Origin: Rhodoblastus sp963713695 | GTDB taxonomy: Bacteria > Pseudomonadota > Alphaproteobacteria > Rhizobiales > Beijerinckiaceae | Assembly (NCBI GenBank): GCA_963713695.1 | Contig: CAVQMU010000006.1 | Span: 124,001-188,000, forward strand | Length of the DNA stretch: 64,000 nt | Reading direction: 5' to 3' | Shown: positions 16,609-25,539 of the stretch, piece after piece | Position numbering within the stretch: the stretch's first letter is position 1 | How the letters are laid out: every line of letters starts with the position of its first letter | Position numbers and translations under genes: made by a program | Notes under the pieces: model-generated | Database searches by the model: none | Told to the model about the DNA's origin: nothing | Seen by the model: the letters and a program-made list of their open reading frames with translations, nothing else

Positions 16609-17307
16609 TCAATGCTGGGCGACGGCGATGCTGGACGGATCGACTTTTACGCCGGGGCCCATGGTCGAAGACAGCGCGACGCGCTGCAGATAGGTGCCCT
16701 TGGCGCCTGCCGGCTTGGCCTTGACGACCGCGTCGACGAAAGCCGCAATGTTCTCGGCCAGCTTTTCCTCGCCGAACGAGGCCTTGCCGACGGAGCCCTG
16801 CACGATGCCGGCCTTTTCGACGCGGAACTCGACAGCGCCGCCCTTGGAGGCGGCGACGGCCGCGGCCACGTCCATGGTCACGGTGCCGACCTTCGGGTTC
16901 GGCATCAGGCCGCGCGGGCCCAGAACCTTGCCGAGGCGACCGACGAGCGGCATCATGTCCGGGGTGGCGATGCAGCGATCGAAGTCGATCGTGCCGCCCT
17001 GGACGATCTGCACCAGATCTTCGGCGCCGATGACGTCGGCGCCGGCAGCCTTGGCTTCATCAGCCTTGGCGCCGCGGGCGAAGACGGCGACGCGCAGCGT
17101 GCGGCCGGTGCCGTTGGGCAGGTTGCACACGCCGCGAACCATCTGGTCGGCGTGCTTGGGATCGACGCCGAGGTTCAGGGCGATTTCGACGGTTTCATCG
17201 AATTTCGCGGAGGCGCGCTCGCGGACGAGCTTGATGGCCTCTGCGACCGGATAGAGCTTGGTGCGCTCGACGCCCTCTCGGGCCTTGACGATTCTCTTGC
17301 CGCTCAT
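16609..17307 (-). CDS. rplA: 50S ribosomal protein L1
   Basis: A 232-residue L1 protein. It contains MPNPKVGTVT and the KGGAVEFRVEKAGIVQGSVG segment of the family. It forms the mobile L1 stalk of the large subunit that handles E-site tRNA, and in many bacteria it represses translation of rplKA. It starts only 4 bases after the rplK stop, so the two are co-translated. Confidence 0.98.
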   Translation of the reverse strand: MSGKRIVKAREGVERTKLYPVAEAIKLVRERASAKFDETVEIALNLGVDPKHADQMVRGVCNLPNGTGRTLRVAVFARGAKADEAKAAGADVIGAEDLVQIVQGGTIDFDRCIATPDMMPLVGRLGKVLGPRGLMPNPKVGTVTMDVAAAVAASKGGAVEFRVEKAGIVQGSVGKASFGEEKLAENIAAFVDAVVKAKPAGAKGTYLQRVALSSTMGPGVKVDPSSIAVAQH

Positions 17308-17311
17308 GGCC

Positions 17312-17740
17312 TTACCCCACCACTTCGAGACCGATGGAACGGGCGGAGCCTTCGATCATCGCCATGGCCGATTCGATCGAATGCGAGTTCAGGTCCGCCG
17401 CCTTCTTTTCCGCGATTTCGCGGATCTGGGCGCGGGTGACCTTGCCGACGAAGCCGCGGCCCGTCGTCTTGGAGCCGGACTTTACGCCAGCGGCCTTCTT
17501 GAGGAAGAAAGTGACCGGCGGCTGCTTCATCTCGAAAGTGAAGCTGCGGTCGCCGTAGGCGGTGATGACGACGGGGATTGGCGTCCCCTTCTCGATCTGC
17601 GCCGTCTTGGCGTTGAACGCCTTGCAAAATTCCATGATGTTCAGGCCGCGCTGACCAAGCGCGGGACCGATCGGGGGCGAAGGATTCGCCGCGCCGGCCG
17701 GGACCTGAAGCTTCACGTAACCCGTGATCTTCTTTGCCAT
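17312..17740 (-). CDS. rplK: 50S ribosomal protein L11
   Basis: A 142-residue L11 protein with the N-terminal PPIGPALGQRGLNIMEFCK loop and the C-terminal rRNA-binding domain (SGSKTTGRGFVGKVTRAQIR). The start at 17740 (MAKKITGYVKLQ) is chosen over the upstream in-frame codon because it matches the universal N-terminus. It is the first gene of the operon: no nusG lies upstream, unlike the usual order, and a promoter is found about 175 bases ahead. Confidence 0.98.
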   Translation of the reverse strand: MAKKITGYVKLQVPAGAANPSPPIGPALGQRGLNIMEFCKAFNAKTAQIEKGTPIPVVITAYGDRSFTFEMKQPPVTFFLKKAAGVKSGSKTTGRGFVGKVTRAQIREIAEKKAADLNSHSIESAMAMIEGSARSIGLEVVG

Positions 17741-17914
17741 GATGGCTGCTCCCATAGGGTTTTTTCGAATCAGCGCCGGTTAGCGCGCCAAAACGAAAAT
17801 GCGCGGAAGATGGATTGCTCCATCCCGCGCGGGTTGCAGTTTGCGGTGCGGCCCTTGACCCGGTTGGCGACCGGAGAACCTCCCGCAATTGCGCCTTCGG
17901 AAGAAGGCAGGGGT

Positions 17915-17943
17915 GCTATAGGGGAGTTTGGGAGGGTTGGCAA
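17915..17943 (-). promoter_or_regulatory. promoter for rplKA
   Basis: On the minus strand TTGCCA (17938-17943) and TATAGC (17915-17920) are spaced by exactly 17 bases, giving a leader of about 165 bases to rplK. It is needed because secE-nusG are 8.5 kb away and end at their own terminator. Confidence 0.6.
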
Positions 17944-18063
17944 TGGGGAAAGACCGCTTCGCCCATGGCCTGTCGGCGCGAATGGCCATTTTCTGACTTG
18001 GCCGCAATCAATAACACTGCAACAGTTCGCCGCCACAAACTGAGACCAAAGCGGATCGCCACT

Positions 18064-18700
18064 ATGACAGAAACAGACATCAAGATCTCCGTAGCGACTG
18101 TTGCGGAAGCTTGGAAAGGCAGCGCATATTATGCGGATGCTGAAAAATGGAGTTTCATCTTCTGGCGGGACGATTCTGATTTTCAAACGCCTTTTTGCGC
18201 AACTTAACCTGGCCTCTGTCGTCGAACTGGCCTGCGGCCACGGCCGACACGCGGAAATGATCGCCGACCTCTGCGGCCAGCTGACTGTGATGGATATCCT
18301 TCCTGAAAACATAGAGGCTTGCCGTCAACGCCTTTCGAAATTCAAAAATGTCTCTTACGTCGTCAACGAAGGCTATAAATTCGATACGATAGGTGACTCG
18401 GAATTAACAGCAATATTCTGTTATGACGCAATGGTGCATTTTAGCTACGATGTCGTAAGAGCCTATCTCGTCGATACTTTTAGGGTGCTCAAGCCGGGCG
18501 GACTTGCGCTTTATCACCATTCCAATTATGCCGCGCCGCTCGATACCAGTTATGGCCTCAATCCCCACGCTCGAAATCACATGACTTATCCCTTACTGCA
18601 GGAATTTGCTTCTAATATAGGACTTACCATCGTCGAAAGTCATGAGTTGAGCTGGGGCCAGGTTGATAAATTGGACCGCGTCACGTTGCTGAGGAAATGA
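18064..18700 (+). CDS. class I SAM-dependent methyltransferase (frameshifted)
   Basis: A small methyltransferase of 211 residues after correction. The N-terminal 40 residues (from MTETDIKISVATVAEAWKGS) lie in one frame and the rest in the next. Removing one T from the run at 18180-18183 joins RDDSDF to KRLFAQLN. The SAM-binding motif I is VVELACGHGRHAEMIAD, followed by the acidic strand VMDIL and the later FRVLKPGGLALYHHS strand, all normal for the fold. The acceptor is unknown; the neighbouring glycosyltransferases suggest a glycan or lipid. GC content is lower than in the flanking ribosomal genes. Confidence 0.75.
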
Positions 18701-18791
18701 GCGACGGCGGTAGGACCGTTCACACGACACTTTTTCCGGCTTTTTTTGCACCGCGCACTACCGAGCTGCTCAATCCTCAACAGTGATTGCT

Positions 18792-19551
18792 TCATAAATT
18801 TGCGATTGGCCTCTTGACCGCAACGACAACCTCTGCAAAGATCGCCCTCAATGCCCATGTCCGGATTGTTGATGTGGATGGTCAAGACGGCAAGGTCGGA
18901 ATGCGCCTGCAAATATGAGGCAATGTCATAGCCCCAATCTATCGTCACCAGCGAACCGTCGGGACTTAAGGGGTTCCCATGGTACTCTGGCTCAAGCAGG
19001 TGCCGCGTCTCGCCGGAGTTTAAAAGTTCCGCGCGGCGGCGCGACTGTCGCATCTGATTGACGAGTGGAACCGTCATCACCAGAAGCCCACCTGGTTTGA
19101 GGGTTCGCGCAACTTCTTTGATCGCGAGGTTCGGGAAAAAGACGTGTTCGAACACATCCTGCATCACGACGATATCAACTACTTCATCATCAATGGTCTG
19201 CGCTTCAAGATTTTCGTTGCGATATTTCTTCACGGGCATATCCGGCGCTTCGACGATCGCCCCAAGAGGATACCCCGTGTTGTAATGTGAGGCGAGATAG
19301 CCGCCACACTCCGCGGCCAACCTTTGGCTGACCTTGTCCCATCCCGGAGAGCTTTCGTGCACGGTCGCGCGTGGCCAATACGGGGCATAAGAATTCAGGC
19401 AATGCCAAAGGGCTCGATGGCGAGGCAGAGAATTGCACTGAGGACATTTGAGAGAATTTCTGAAGTAAGGTTCGTTCGCCACGAAAGTCGTGTCGGCATC
19501 GCAAATGACGCAAAACCCATTATGTTGATAATGAAAACTATCCACGAGCAA
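18792..19551 (-). CDS. SAM-dependent methyltransferase with N-terminal zinc ribbon (frameshifted near 3' end)
   Basis: About 252 residues after correction. An N-terminal CVICDA and CPQCNS pair (residues about 14-42) looks like a zinc ribbon. It is followed by a class I methyltransferase with VDIVVMQDVFEHVFFP and ARTLKPGGLLVMTVPLV. As written, the frame runs on to 18640 and overlaps the convergent methyltransferase. Dropping one T of the run at 18837-18839 changes the end to GDLAEVVVAVKRPIANL and a stop at 18792. That is the normal strand ending of this fold and removes the overlap. Its start overlaps the 3' end of the glycosyltransferase upstream by 14 bases. Confidence 0.72.
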
Positions 19552-20374
19552 CCCAATCAGTTTCGTGCAGGCACCTACCAGCGAATGGCACGACCAACCC
19601 TAATGAGCGAAGTCGGTCAGAAAACTGCGGAATAGCAATCGCGTGCGAATCGGAAAACCGCGCCATGTAAGCTTCTTCTGACTCCATTAAATATTTTGTC
19701 AGGTGAGAGCCACAACCGGCAAAAGCCGCCACGGCAGCATTGTCGGCAACGTCGACATAGGGGCTAAGCTTGTTTCTCGCATGGGCACGGATAAGTTGAT
19801 AGGGTTTGTGATGGAAATGCAGGTGCGCAAAACGCGTGTCGCATTTGCCGGGTGCCAAACGCGACTTTCCAGAGTGATGGCCATGATCGAGATAAGCGTA
19901 GGTTCCTGCTTTGAAAAACGTTTTATTATGTTCCCAGCACCAATAAAGATCTGGATATCCGATGATATTGTAATAAGCATCAGAGACTTTAAAGGCTCTA
20001 TCGTCATTTAGGCGAGCTAGTTCAGCGTGGATATCCTCTGAATTAGAAGACACCGTCTTTTTATCGTATTGCAAGACAAAAAATTCATCACAATCCAATG
20101 GGTTCATGAAATCGTAACAATTTAACTTTTCTAATTCAGCAATTTTGGCACCGATTATATCACCTTTCCTATCATACTGCGTTGGATAATCACGATTAAC
20201 AGTCACACCGTTCGCTTCACATTTGTCCAAAACCGCTAAAGTGTGCGGGGAAGTTGACCCATTGTCGAAAATAAACAGATTTTCGTAGCCGAAAAGATAC
20301 GCGTGATATTCGATCCAAGGCTCAAGGAGGTGATCCTCATCTTTCTGCATCATAATGCACGCGACGCGAACCAT
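19538..20374 (-). CDS. GT2-family glycosyltransferase (GT2_4-like)
   Basis: About 278 residues. The domain starts at MVRVACIMMQKDEDHLLEPW, with FIFDNGSTS for nucleotide-sugar binding and DFMNPLDCDEFFVLQ for the DxD-like metal site. The fold resembles the GT2_4 / family-92-like group (PF13704), and the later KPYQLIRAHARNKLSPY segment fits that group. I chose 20374 because the two paralogues in this cluster also begin directly at the domain; an in-frame start at 20440 is possible. The gene is AT-richer than the flanks and belongs to a surface-glycan gene group. Confidence 0.75.
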   Translation of the reverse strand: MVRVACIMMQKDEDHLLEPWIEYHAYLFGYENLFIFDNGSTSPHTLAVLDKCEANGVTVNRDYPTQYDRKGDIIGAKIAELEKLNCYDFMNPLDCDEFFVLQYDKKTVSSNSEDIHAELARLNDDRAFKVSDAYYNIIGYPDLYWCWEHNKTFFKAGTYAYLDHGHHSGKSRLAPGKCDTRFAHLHFHHKPYQLIRAHARNKLSPYVDVADNAAVAAFAGCGSHLTKYLMESEEAYMARFSDSHAIAIPQFSDRLRSLGLVVPFAGRCLHETDWVARG

Positions 20375-20561
20375 CTTACCCCCCGAACAAATCAATTTTG
20401 CCAACTTAAAGGGGAGTTCCATTTTTGCAAGCCCGCTCATCAGATCAGGAGCCCCTCGATAATCACTTCGCCATACGCACCAATTGCGACGACTGTCTCA
20501 TGAGCCGGCTCTCGACTGTCGCGGTGCCTGCAGCGCCCCAGAAATAACCGTGCAGTGCCCG

Positions 20562-21635
20562 CTAATCACCGGCATTGAGCTTGATTAGCCATCTCACCAT
20601 ATGATGGCCCGCCGCCTCTATATCCCTGTCACAAAAGATAAAAAAGGAACTGCCGACAAAAGCGTCGTGCCCGCCGTTTAAATCGACGATCGTGCAATAT
20701 TGATATCCGCGCACCTCATTGGAGCTGGATTGCTGCGCAATGACGGCCGCCTCCTTCCAATGGACTCCATCGACGCCTGCAAAAAGTTTCACCCAGCTTG
20801 GGCCGCCACCCCAGGTCATTCGCGACAGCAGAAGGTAGCATTTCTCGGTTATCGTGCTGCAAGCCGCGTCCGTGTGGATCACGCCATCGATATTCAAACT
20901 CGCGGAGGGGCCCCCAAGGGCCGGCGACATGAATCCCTCTTGTTCGCCAAGATATTTCAACCATGGCGTTCCCCTGAGATTTCGCGCCCCTTCGAGGACT
21001 TCCTCGACGGGTGCCCGCGCCACGGCGTTGCCAGCATCGTCACGGAAGTAAAGGTAGAAATAGCCGTCCCGTACAAGCAGCGGGGCACCCTGCACATTCA
21101 ATAGCTCCGGGTCTCCGTGTGGTATTACGACGTCGGCAAAATAAGTGAAGCTTTCTCCACCATCTATCGACCACGCGAGACCTATCCGTGAGCGTCCGCC
21201 GTCGCGATAGGCCTTGGTGACAGAGTCAATACCGCTGTTTTCAGCATTTTCCACATGGACGAAAGCCAATAAACCAGATTCCGTCGGATAAACGTTCACA
21301 ATCCAGAAATTGCCGGCAAATTTTCGATGATCATATCGAAACAGCACACCCTGCTTTTTTATCCATTGAAGGTTTGCGAGCGGGCGATCGAGCGGGCCGA
21401 ACGTTTTCATATGTTCGATGCCGCCGCGCGTCTTGTCCCAGAGTGCAGTGAGCCAGACTTGGCGCCCTTCCTTATCCTTGAAACTTATTACCGGAGCATC
21501 GGCCCGATATGCAATGCCAGGGATCGGGTTGAGTTCAGCCGCGCTGCTCACCGTTTCTTCTGGCGAAATGGTTAAAGCCGCCGCGCTTGAAAAGCCGACA
21601 TACATAAAAAACGCTAGATGGATCAGTCTCCGCAT
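20562..21635 (-). CDS. secreted beta-propeller-like protein (sialidase / GH43-like fold)
   Basis: A 357-residue protein with an N-terminal signal peptide (LIHLAFFMYVGFSSAAA). It contains several propeller-type signatures: IGLAWSIDGGESFTYF is an Asp-box-like motif, and LLVRDGYFYLYFRDDAGN and YLLLSRMTWGGG resemble the blades of five-bladed glycoside hydrolases or sialidases. I cannot assign catalytic residues, so a hydrolase function is only suggested. The start at 21635 has GGAG upstream. It sits between glycosyltransferase genes on the same strand. Confidence 0.6.
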   Translation of the reverse strand: MRRLIHLAFFMYVGFSSAAALTISPEETVSSAAELNPIPGIAYRADAPVISFKDKEGRQVWLTALWDKTRGGIEHMKTFGPLDRPLANLQWIKKQGVLFRYDHRKFAGNFWIVNVYPTESGLLAFVHVENAENSGIDSVTKAYRDGGRSRIGLAWSIDGGESFTYFADVVIPHGDPELLNVQGAPLLVRDGYFYLYFRDDAGNAVARAPVEEVLEGARNLRGTPWLKYLGEQEGFMSPALGGPSASLNIDGVIHTDAACSTITEKCYLLLSRMTWGGGPSWVKLFAGVDGVHWKEAAVIAQQSSSNEVRGYQYCTIVDLNGGHDAFVGSSFFIFCDRDIEAAGHHMVRWLIKLNAGD

Positions 21636-21652
21636 TCTGTCTCCGCGCAAAT

Positions 21653-22522
21653 CTAATAGATTGCCTTGCCCGGTGCAGCGTCAGGCCAGATTTCGTCGAT
21701 CTTCTTCTTTACCAGCGGCGCAAACGACGCCGCTCGGGCATCCTTTGTTGAATTGACCCAAGGATCCCGGTTGTCGAAATAGCCTCCGTCGCAACGAGCC
21801 TTCCGCTGCTGCTCCGTCCGTCCGCTGCCGCCGCCACGATTCCGTTTGCTCTCGAATTCTTCTCTCGATTTCAGCATATAATGGTTGAGCTGCAGGACGC
21901 TAGAATTGATCGGCGCAACCGGAGCCTTGTGATCGCCGAACGCAAGTTCATGAAATTGAATCGCCGAACCATCGGCATGGGCGTAGACGCCGGATTTCAA
22001 TTCGACTACGTGCGGCGAATTGATCCGGTCGACACATTGCGGGCGGCAGCAGGACTTGACCCAGACATGCTCCTCGTAATCCGTTTCCGCGCAATTTTGA
22101 AATCGCTCGATCACCAGCCCAGGCTCTCGGTGCAATTGGCCAGAAGAGCCGAATACGCATTGGTTGATTCCGATTGCCCCGACACTTTGCGGCGCTCCAG
22201 CAAGAATTTGATGAACAGAAATACCGTTGGCTGGAAGCAGGAACTCATCTATATCGAAGAAACACATAAAATCGAAAGCATCGCCGTGCCGCAAAAGCGC
22301 GTCGTTGTATGCAGACAACTGCGGCGACACATCGGGCTGAGTTGGCCAATCGTGGAGCGTCAAGCTGATTGCCTGCGCGCTCTTCAAAATTACGGACGTC
22401 TCATCGACACTTTCGTTGTCGTAAACGATGAAATCCTGAAGCCCGAGAACAGCATGGTAGGCCAGCCATTCCTTGATGTAGAACGCCTCATCTTTGCAAA
22501 TTGCAACTACTGCTGCTCGCAT
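21653..22522 (-). CDS. GT2-family glycosyltransferase, tandem paralogue A
   Basis: A 289-residue cytoplasmic enzyme. MRAAVVAICKDEAFYIKEWL opens the GT-A domain, FIVYDNESVDET binds the nucleotide, and CFFDIDEFLLP is the DxD motif. The later HVWVKSCCRPQCVDRINSPH and QLNHYMLKSREEFESK blocks are shared with the next gene. The start at 22522 has GGTGG upstream and matches the paralogue's start. The substrate is unknown. It is probably co-transcribed with the propeller-like gene 18 bases downstream. Confidence 0.78.
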   Translation of the reverse strand: MRAAVVAICKDEAFYIKEWLAYHAVLGLQDFIVYDNESVDETSVILKSAQAISLTLHDWPTQPDVSPQLSAYNDALLRHGDAFDFMCFFDIDEFLLPANGISVHQILAGAPQSVGAIGINQCVFGSSGQLHREPGLVIERFQNCAETDYEEHVWVKSCCRPQCVDRINSPHVVELKSGVYAHADGSAIQFHELAFGDHKAPVAPINSSVLQLNHYMLKSREEFESKRNRGGGSGRTEQQRKARCDGGYFDNRDPWVNSTKDARAASFAPLVKKKIDEIWPDAAPGKAIY

Positions 22523-22721
22523 ACGCCACCATGAAAAATAGCGGAGGCCTAACTGAGAACACCGCCAGAACATTAGCGCTAGGGCGCGCTGAAGCTGACA
22601 GCCTTCGTATTACAGATTTGCGACACTAACAAGAGCTTGGACGCCGCAATTCAACGATGTCTCGCACGCTACAAGACTCACGCTCCCGTCTTGCGCCCAC
22701 ATATCATTCGCAAGCTGTGAC

Positions 22722-23579
22722 TTACGCAGCGTCATGCCACAATTCGTAGATTTTTTTCTTGACTAATACCGCCATTTGAGCCGCCCTCGGGTCGACAACC
22801 TTGTTAACCCGCGTGTCCCTGTAATCGAAATAATTCATGTCTTCGTAGCGTTCCTTCCGTGTTTTTTCATCATAACCGGTGGCGACGCCCCGAGCCCTCT
22901 TTGTCAGGAATTCCGCTCGTGATTTTAGCATGTAATGATTCAATTGAATCTGTCCAAAATCGACGGGCGCGACCGGCGCTCGGTTGTTAGTTCCGAAAAC
23001 AAGTTCGGAAAAGATCAGTTCTGAGCCATCCGGGTGCGCATAGCGGCCAGACGTAAGCAGCGCGAGATGCGGCGAACCGATATACCCCACGCACGAAGGC
23101 CGATAGCAGGATTTGATCCAGACATGTTCATTGTAGTCTTCAGGCGCGCAGTGCTGGAAGCGCTCGATGACGAGGCCTGGCTCGTAATTTAGCAACCCCG
23201 ACGAGCCAAAAACTCGTTGATTGATTCCCACGGCACCAACGTCGACAGGAAGTTTCGCCAGAATTTGCGGAATTGTATCGACGCCAGTCGGCAGCAGGAA
23301 TTCATCTATGTCGAAAAAGAACATGAAATCAAAATCGGCCCCATGGCGGGCGATTGCATCATTGTAGGCCGACATCTGCGGCGCGACGCCCTCTATATAA
23401 GGCCAGTCGTGAATAGTAACAGTTATTCCCGTTGCGCTTCGCAGGATATGCAACGTATCGTCCGAGCTGTCGTTGTTATAAACGACGAAATTCGTCAGGC
23501 CGCGCAACGCGTGATAAGCGATCCACTCCTTGAGATACAAACCTTCGTCCTTGACGATGGCGACGACAGCAATATGCAT
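22722..23579 (-). CDS. GT2-family glycosyltransferase, tandem paralogue B
   Basis: A 285-residue enzyme that matches paralogue A along its whole length (MHIAVVAIVKDEGLYLKEWI, FFFDIDEFLLP, HVWIKSCYRPSCVGYIGSPH, QLNHYMLKSRAEFLTK). I judge by eye that more than half of the residues are identical, so the two arose by tandem duplication. Such enzymes often add sugars to surface polysaccharide or lipids. Upstream (23580-23841) is a 260-base gap in which I see no gene. Confidence 0.78.
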   Translation of the reverse strand: MHIAVVAIVKDEGLYLKEWIAYHALRGLTNFVVYNNDSSDDTLHILRSATGITVTIHDWPYIEGVAPQMSAYNDAIARHGADFDFMFFFDIDEFLLPTGVDTIPQILAKLPVDVGAVGINQRVFGSSGLLNYEPGLVIERFQHCAPEDYNEHVWIKSCYRPSCVGYIGSPHLALLTSGRYAHPDGSELIFSELVFGTNNRAPVAPVDFGQIQLNHYMLKSRAEFLTKRARGVATGYDEKTRKERYEDMNYFDYRDTRVNKVVDPRAAQMAVLVKKKIYELWHDAA

Positions 23580-23841
23580 GAAAAATTGTCCTCACACATC
23601 GCATCGCCGGTCGCGCATGGTGGAACATTATCAGCGCAGGTAATTGCGATTATGGCCATGCCGACATCCGTCAAGACACCCAGCATGTCGGCGGCCAAAT
23701 TGCTAAAGCAGTTTTGACCTTCGAGCAACCTCATAGGAGCAAAAAAGAATGCTCACGCCAATTGCAACTGGGTCAACCTTTCCGGCGTATCGAACGAGCG
23801 GACGTCATCAACCCACTAGAGCGATGGGCGCGTCACGCCCC

Positions 23842-24087
23842 TCAATGCCGCTCGCCGAGCGCGGGCGCGCCGAAATAGGCGCATTGGGCCCGCTTGTCGC
23901 CTTCAGCCAGGGCCGCCCATTCGGTTAGCGCCGCCGCAAGGAACTCCGCGGCGTCCCGGCCGGCAAAATCCTTGTCGCGCGCCAATATCTTCATTTGCAG
24001 CGCAAGGTAATGTGCGGCGACGATGGTTTCGAGCAGGAAGCTGGGCTCGTTGTCCTTGGTGGTGTGCTCGCTCGCCGCTTGTTCCAT
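23842..24087 (-). CDS. small hypothetical protein
   Basis: An 81-residue soluble, mostly helical protein (ETIVAAHYLALQMKILARDK and AAEFLAAALTEWAALAE segments) with one late cysteine. No domain is recognised. It lies next to the divergent Crp/Fnr gene, across a 196-base gap that may hold both promoters. Its amino-acid composition is that of a normal protein and not of a shadow frame. Confidence 0.5.
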   Translation of the reverse strand: MEQAASEHTTKDNEPSFLLETIVAAHYLALQMKILARDKDFAGRDAAEFLAAALTEWAALAEGDKRAQCAYFGAPALGERH

Positions 24088-24283
24088 TTTTGGTGACTCT
24101 CGATACCGTTACTGAAATATTGGGGAATGCGACTTACAAAAATGAGGCGGCGCGCCTGTTGGCCCCGACCCAGGCTGAAACTTTACGGTGTAAGGCATCA
24201 TCCGAATGTTAGAACGAACACATTCGCGCGTGACGCGATGCGCTTTTTGGGGCATTCACAGTTAGATAGACCGGCAGCTCCCT

Positions 24284-25009
24284 ATGACCCCCAAAATCCC
24301 CGACACTCTCGCCGTCCTGAAATCTTGCAGCGTCTTCTCGACGCTTAGCGAGGCCCAACAGCGCGAGCTGGCGGGCAAGGCGCGCATCGAGCGCTACAGC
24401 GAGCGCACCCTGTTGACCCTCCGCGGCGAAACGCCCGAATATATCCGCTTCATCGTCCAGGGCAGCGCCGATCTCGTTCTCTCCACAGCCGACGGTGGCT
24501 TCTCCTCGCTGCCGATGTTCGAGGGGCGCTGGGCCACCTGGCTCGGCTGTTTCGGCTCGGAGCCGCTGGTGCATGACCTCTGGAGCTCCAGTCCGGCCGT
24601 TTACATCGCGTTCCCCTGCCGCGACGTGCAGAAGGCGGTCGCCAACAATCCCGACGCCTTGCGCGGAGTCATCGAACATATCGGCGAATGGACGCGCTTC
24701 CTGACGGGATGGATGCTGTCCTTCGCCGCCTATGGCGCCGAACATCGCCTCGTCTATCTGCTGCTGCTCGCCTCTTCCAACGCCTGCGCCATCGCCCGCG
24801 AAGGCGAACCCGCCGCCGTCACCCAGACCCATATCAGCCAGTTCGGCTTCGGCTCGCGGCAGAAGGTCAGCCGCCTGCTGCGCGGCCTGGCCGACAAGGG
24901 ATTGATCGAGATGAAATATGGCGGCGTCGTCATCCCCTCGCGCGCCAGGCTCGAAGACTATATTGCGGACGAGGAGCCGCGACGCAGTGTCGACGGCCAG
25001 AAGCGCTAG
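24284..25009 (+). CDS. Crp/Fnr-family transcriptional regulator
   Basis: A 241-residue regulator. Residues about 8-120 form the cyclic-nucleotide-binding-like beta roll (LKSCSVFSTLSEAQQRELA at its start), then a long dimerisation helix. The C-terminal winged helix is THISQFGFGSRQKVSRLLRGLADKGLIEMKYGGVVI. There is no N-terminal cysteine cluster, so it is not an Fnr-type oxygen sensor. The phosphate-binding loop is not a good match to that of cAMP-binding Crp, so the ligand is unknown. Targets cannot be told from the sequence. Confidence 0.83.
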   Translation: MTPKIPDTLAVLKSCSVFSTLSEAQQRELAGKARIERYSERTLLTLRGETPEYIRFIVQGSADLVLSTADGGFSSLPMFEGRWATWLGCFGSEPLVHDLWSSSPAVYIAFPCRDVQKAVANNPDALRGVIEHIGEWTRFLTGWMLSFAAYGAEHRLVYLLLLASSNACAIAREGEPAAVTQTHISQFGFGSRQKVSRLLRGLADKGLIEMKYGGVVIPSRARLEDYIADEEPRRSVDGQKR

Positions 25010-25014
25010 ATAGA

Positions 25015-25428
25015 TCAGGCGGCCGCGCCCGGTCGGGCCGCCCTGCGGCGAACCGAGGTCTCTTCCGGAATGCGCTTGCCGTTCAGCCTCCGGTTCTCGC
25101 GGGCCAGGATGGATTTCGCGTCGAGGCCGGCGATGGGGCGGCCGAGATCGGCGGGAATTTCCCCGGCCAGTTGCAGCATCAGGTAACGCGCGCAACAGAC
25201 CCTCAGGAACGAAGCGAAATTTTCGACCGCGCCGTGTTCGGCGTAGAGTTCCTCGTAAAGCCGGGTCAGGATTTCGCCGAGGCTCAGGCCATCGCGCGCC
25301 GCGATCTCCTCAAGCAGCCGCCAATAGATTTTCTCCAGCCTGACGCTGGTGGCGAAACCATGCATCCGAACCGAACGCAGGCGCGTCTCCCACAGGGCCG
25401 GGTCCGCATTGACGAACAATTGGCACAT
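25015..25428 (-). CDS. ribbon-helix-helix domain protein
   Basis: About 137 residues starting at MCQLFVNADPALWETRLRS, the typical start of this alphaproteobacterial family (RHH_4, PF13467). The SVRMHGFATSVRLEKIYWRL strand and helix, followed by LSLGEILTRLYEELY, form the DNA-binding-like fold; it is probably a small regulator. The start at 25428 has GGAGA ahead of it, and the longer frame to 25536 is Pro-rich filler. It converges with the Crp/Fnr gene, with 5 bases between stops. Confidence 0.72.
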   Translation of the reverse strand: MCQLFVNADPALWETRLRSVRMHGFATSVRLEKIYWRLLEEIAARDGLSLGEILTRLYEELYAEHGAVENFASFLRVCCARYLMLQLAGEIPADLGRPIAGLDAKSILARENRRLNGKRIPEETSVRRRAARPGAAA

Positions 25429-25539
25429 ACCAGATGTCTCCGGCGTTCCGGACGGTGAAACGGCTTGTCGAAGGAGATGGGCATCAGGGCGGGCGATTGC
25501 AAACCCCTCCGGCGGGGCGGCCGCCGGTGGGGGCAAGGC

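Noticed and set aside
17815..18207. Separate small gene ahead of the first methyltransferase
   Set aside because: Only its last 48 codons look like protein, and they join the methyltransferase frame after removal of one T. The rest is the rplK promoter region.
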